A stretch of DNA of 64,000 bases from Balaenoptera acutorostrata. Lineage: Eukaryota; Chordata; Mammalia; Artiodactyla; Balaenopteridae. This document shows positions 62,843 through 64,000 of this stretch, piece after piece. Position 1 is the stretch's first letter. Every line of letters starts with the position of its first letter. The stretch lies in the NCBI RefSeq assembly GCF_949987535.1, contig NC_080079.1:50517000-50580999 (forward strand), read 5' to 3'. A program made the position numbers and the translations under genes. A model generated the notes under the pieces. The model saw only the letters and a list, made by a program, of their open reading frames with translations, had not been told where the DNA came from and did not search any database.

Positions 62843-64000
62843 CTTTTTTTTTTAACATCTTTATTGGAGTATAATTGCTTTACAATGGTTAGTTTCTGCT
62901 TTATAACAAAGTGAATCAGTTATACATACACATATGTTCCCATATCTCTTCCCTCTTGCATCTCCCTCCCTCCCACACTCCCTCTCCCACCCCTCTAGGT
63001 AGTCACAAAGCACCGAGCTGATCTCACTGTGCTATGCGGCTGCTTCCCACTAGCTATCTATTTTACGTTTGGTAGTGTATATATGTCCATGCCACTCTCT
63101 CACTTTGTCCCAGCTTACCCTTCCCCCTCCCCATATCCTCAAGTCCATTCTCTAGTAGGTCTGTGTCTTTATTCCCATCTTACCACTAGGTTCTTCATGA
63201 CCTTTTTTTTTTTTCCCTTAGATTCCGTATATATGTGTTAGCATACTGTATTTGTTTTTCTCTTTCTGACTTACTTCACTCTGTATGACAGACTCTAACT
63301 CCATCCACCTCATTACAAATACCTCCATTTCATTTCTTGTTATGGCTGAGTAATATTCCATTGTATATATGTGCCACATCTTCTTTATCCATTCATCCGA
63401 TGATGGACATTTAGGTTGCTTCCATGTCCTGGCTGTTGTAAATAGTGCTGCAATGAACACTGTGGTACATGACTCTTTTTGAATTATGGTTTTCTCAGGG
63501 TATACGCCCAGTAGTGGGATTGCTGGGTCGTATGGTAGTTCTAGTTTTAGTTTTTTAAGGAACCTCCATACTGTTCTCCATAGTGGCTCTATCAATTTAC
63601 ATTCCCACCAACAGTGCAAGAGTGTTCCTTTTTCTCCACACCCTCTCCAGCATTTATTGTTTCTAGATTTTTTGATGATGGCCATTCTGACCGGTGTGAG
63701 ATGGTATCTCATTATAGTTTTCATTTGCATTTCTCTAATGATTAATGATGTTGAGCATTCTTTCATGTGTTTGTTGGCAATCTGTATATCTTCTTTGGAG
63801 AAATGTCTATTTAGGTCTTCTGCCCATTTTTGGATTGGGTTGTTTGTTTTTTTATTGAGCTGCATGAGCTGCTTGTAAATTCTGGAGATTAATCCTTTGT
63901 CAGTTGCTTCATTTGCAAATATTTTCTCCCATTCTGAGGGTTGTCTTTTGGTCTTGTTTATGGTTTCCTTTGCTGTGCAAAAGCTTTTAAGTTTCATTAG
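62843..64000 (-). mobile_element. L1 3' end, comparatively intact, continues past the window
   Basis: The - strand holds the ORF2 C-terminus (63218 to about 63997, 259 codons open to the edge) and a 3' UTR ending in an A-tail (T-run 62843-62857 on +). The translated region contains the cysteine-rich [15 protein letters not shown] and [10 protein letters not shown]. Among the L1 fragments here it is the only one with a long open ORF2 end, so it is the youngest. The 5' extent is unknown. Confidence 0.9.

Noticed and set aside
63486..63878. 130-codon + strand frame at the right end
   Set aside because: Antisense shadow of L1 ORF2; the same type of shadow appears at 34480-34680 and 47072-47260.

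Overview
This is a mammalian chromosomal window, most likely from a cetacean. About twenty copies of the tRNA-derived CHR-type SINE of cetaceans and hippos are scattered through it, recognised by the box 'cttccctggtggcgcagtggtt' motif family, 'gggttcgagccctgg' and an (AAAT)n tail. No ruminant-type BovB/Bov-tA element was recognised. LINE-1 debris is abundant, with some L2, MIR, MER5A-like and mariner-like elements.

The central gene is GLUD1 (mitochondrial glutamate dehydrogenase 1) on the + strand. All 13 coding exons can be placed between 6199 and 43875 with consensus GT/AG ends and continuous phase. They encode a 561-residue precursor, three alanines longer than the human protein as I remember it. 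A CpG island (about 5560-6800) covers its promoter and exon 1. By human synteny this should be a shared divergent promoter with SHLD2 (FAM35A), whose body would lie on the - strand through 1-5800, but no SHLD2 coding exon is visible here.

The GLUD1 introns (6653-42779) hold SINEs, L1/L2/MIR fragments, a probable solo LTR (28307-28856), a mariner MITE beside exon 9, and an unidentified 328-bp retrocopy with a perfect 17-bp target-site duplication (10495-10856).

Downstream of GLUD1 (44.1-51.9 kb) is a mosaic of L1 fragments containing an RPL23A processed pseudogene (48153-48627). From 51958 to 59801 lies an old, damaged class-I-like endogenous retrovirus on the - strand, with paired LTRs of 442 and 441 bp, a candidate tRNA-Ser-type primer site, gag capsid and protease remnants, and a scrap of integrase. 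In place of most of pol it carries a sense-oriented EEF1A1 mRNA fragment (about 53555-54440) with no poly(A) tail. This looks like host mRNA captured by a retrovirus and is the most unusual structure in the window. From 59.8 to 62.3 kb the sequence is mostly unassigned and includes a short L1 insertion with an apparent 3' transduction.

At 62353-62526 (- strand) is the terminal exon of FAM25A, the expected syntenic neighbour. Its acceptor, stop and poly(A) signal are present, but no reading frame runs through it, so the gene appears broken in this genome. The last 1.15 kb is the 3' end of a comparatively intact L1 on the - strand that continues past the window edge.
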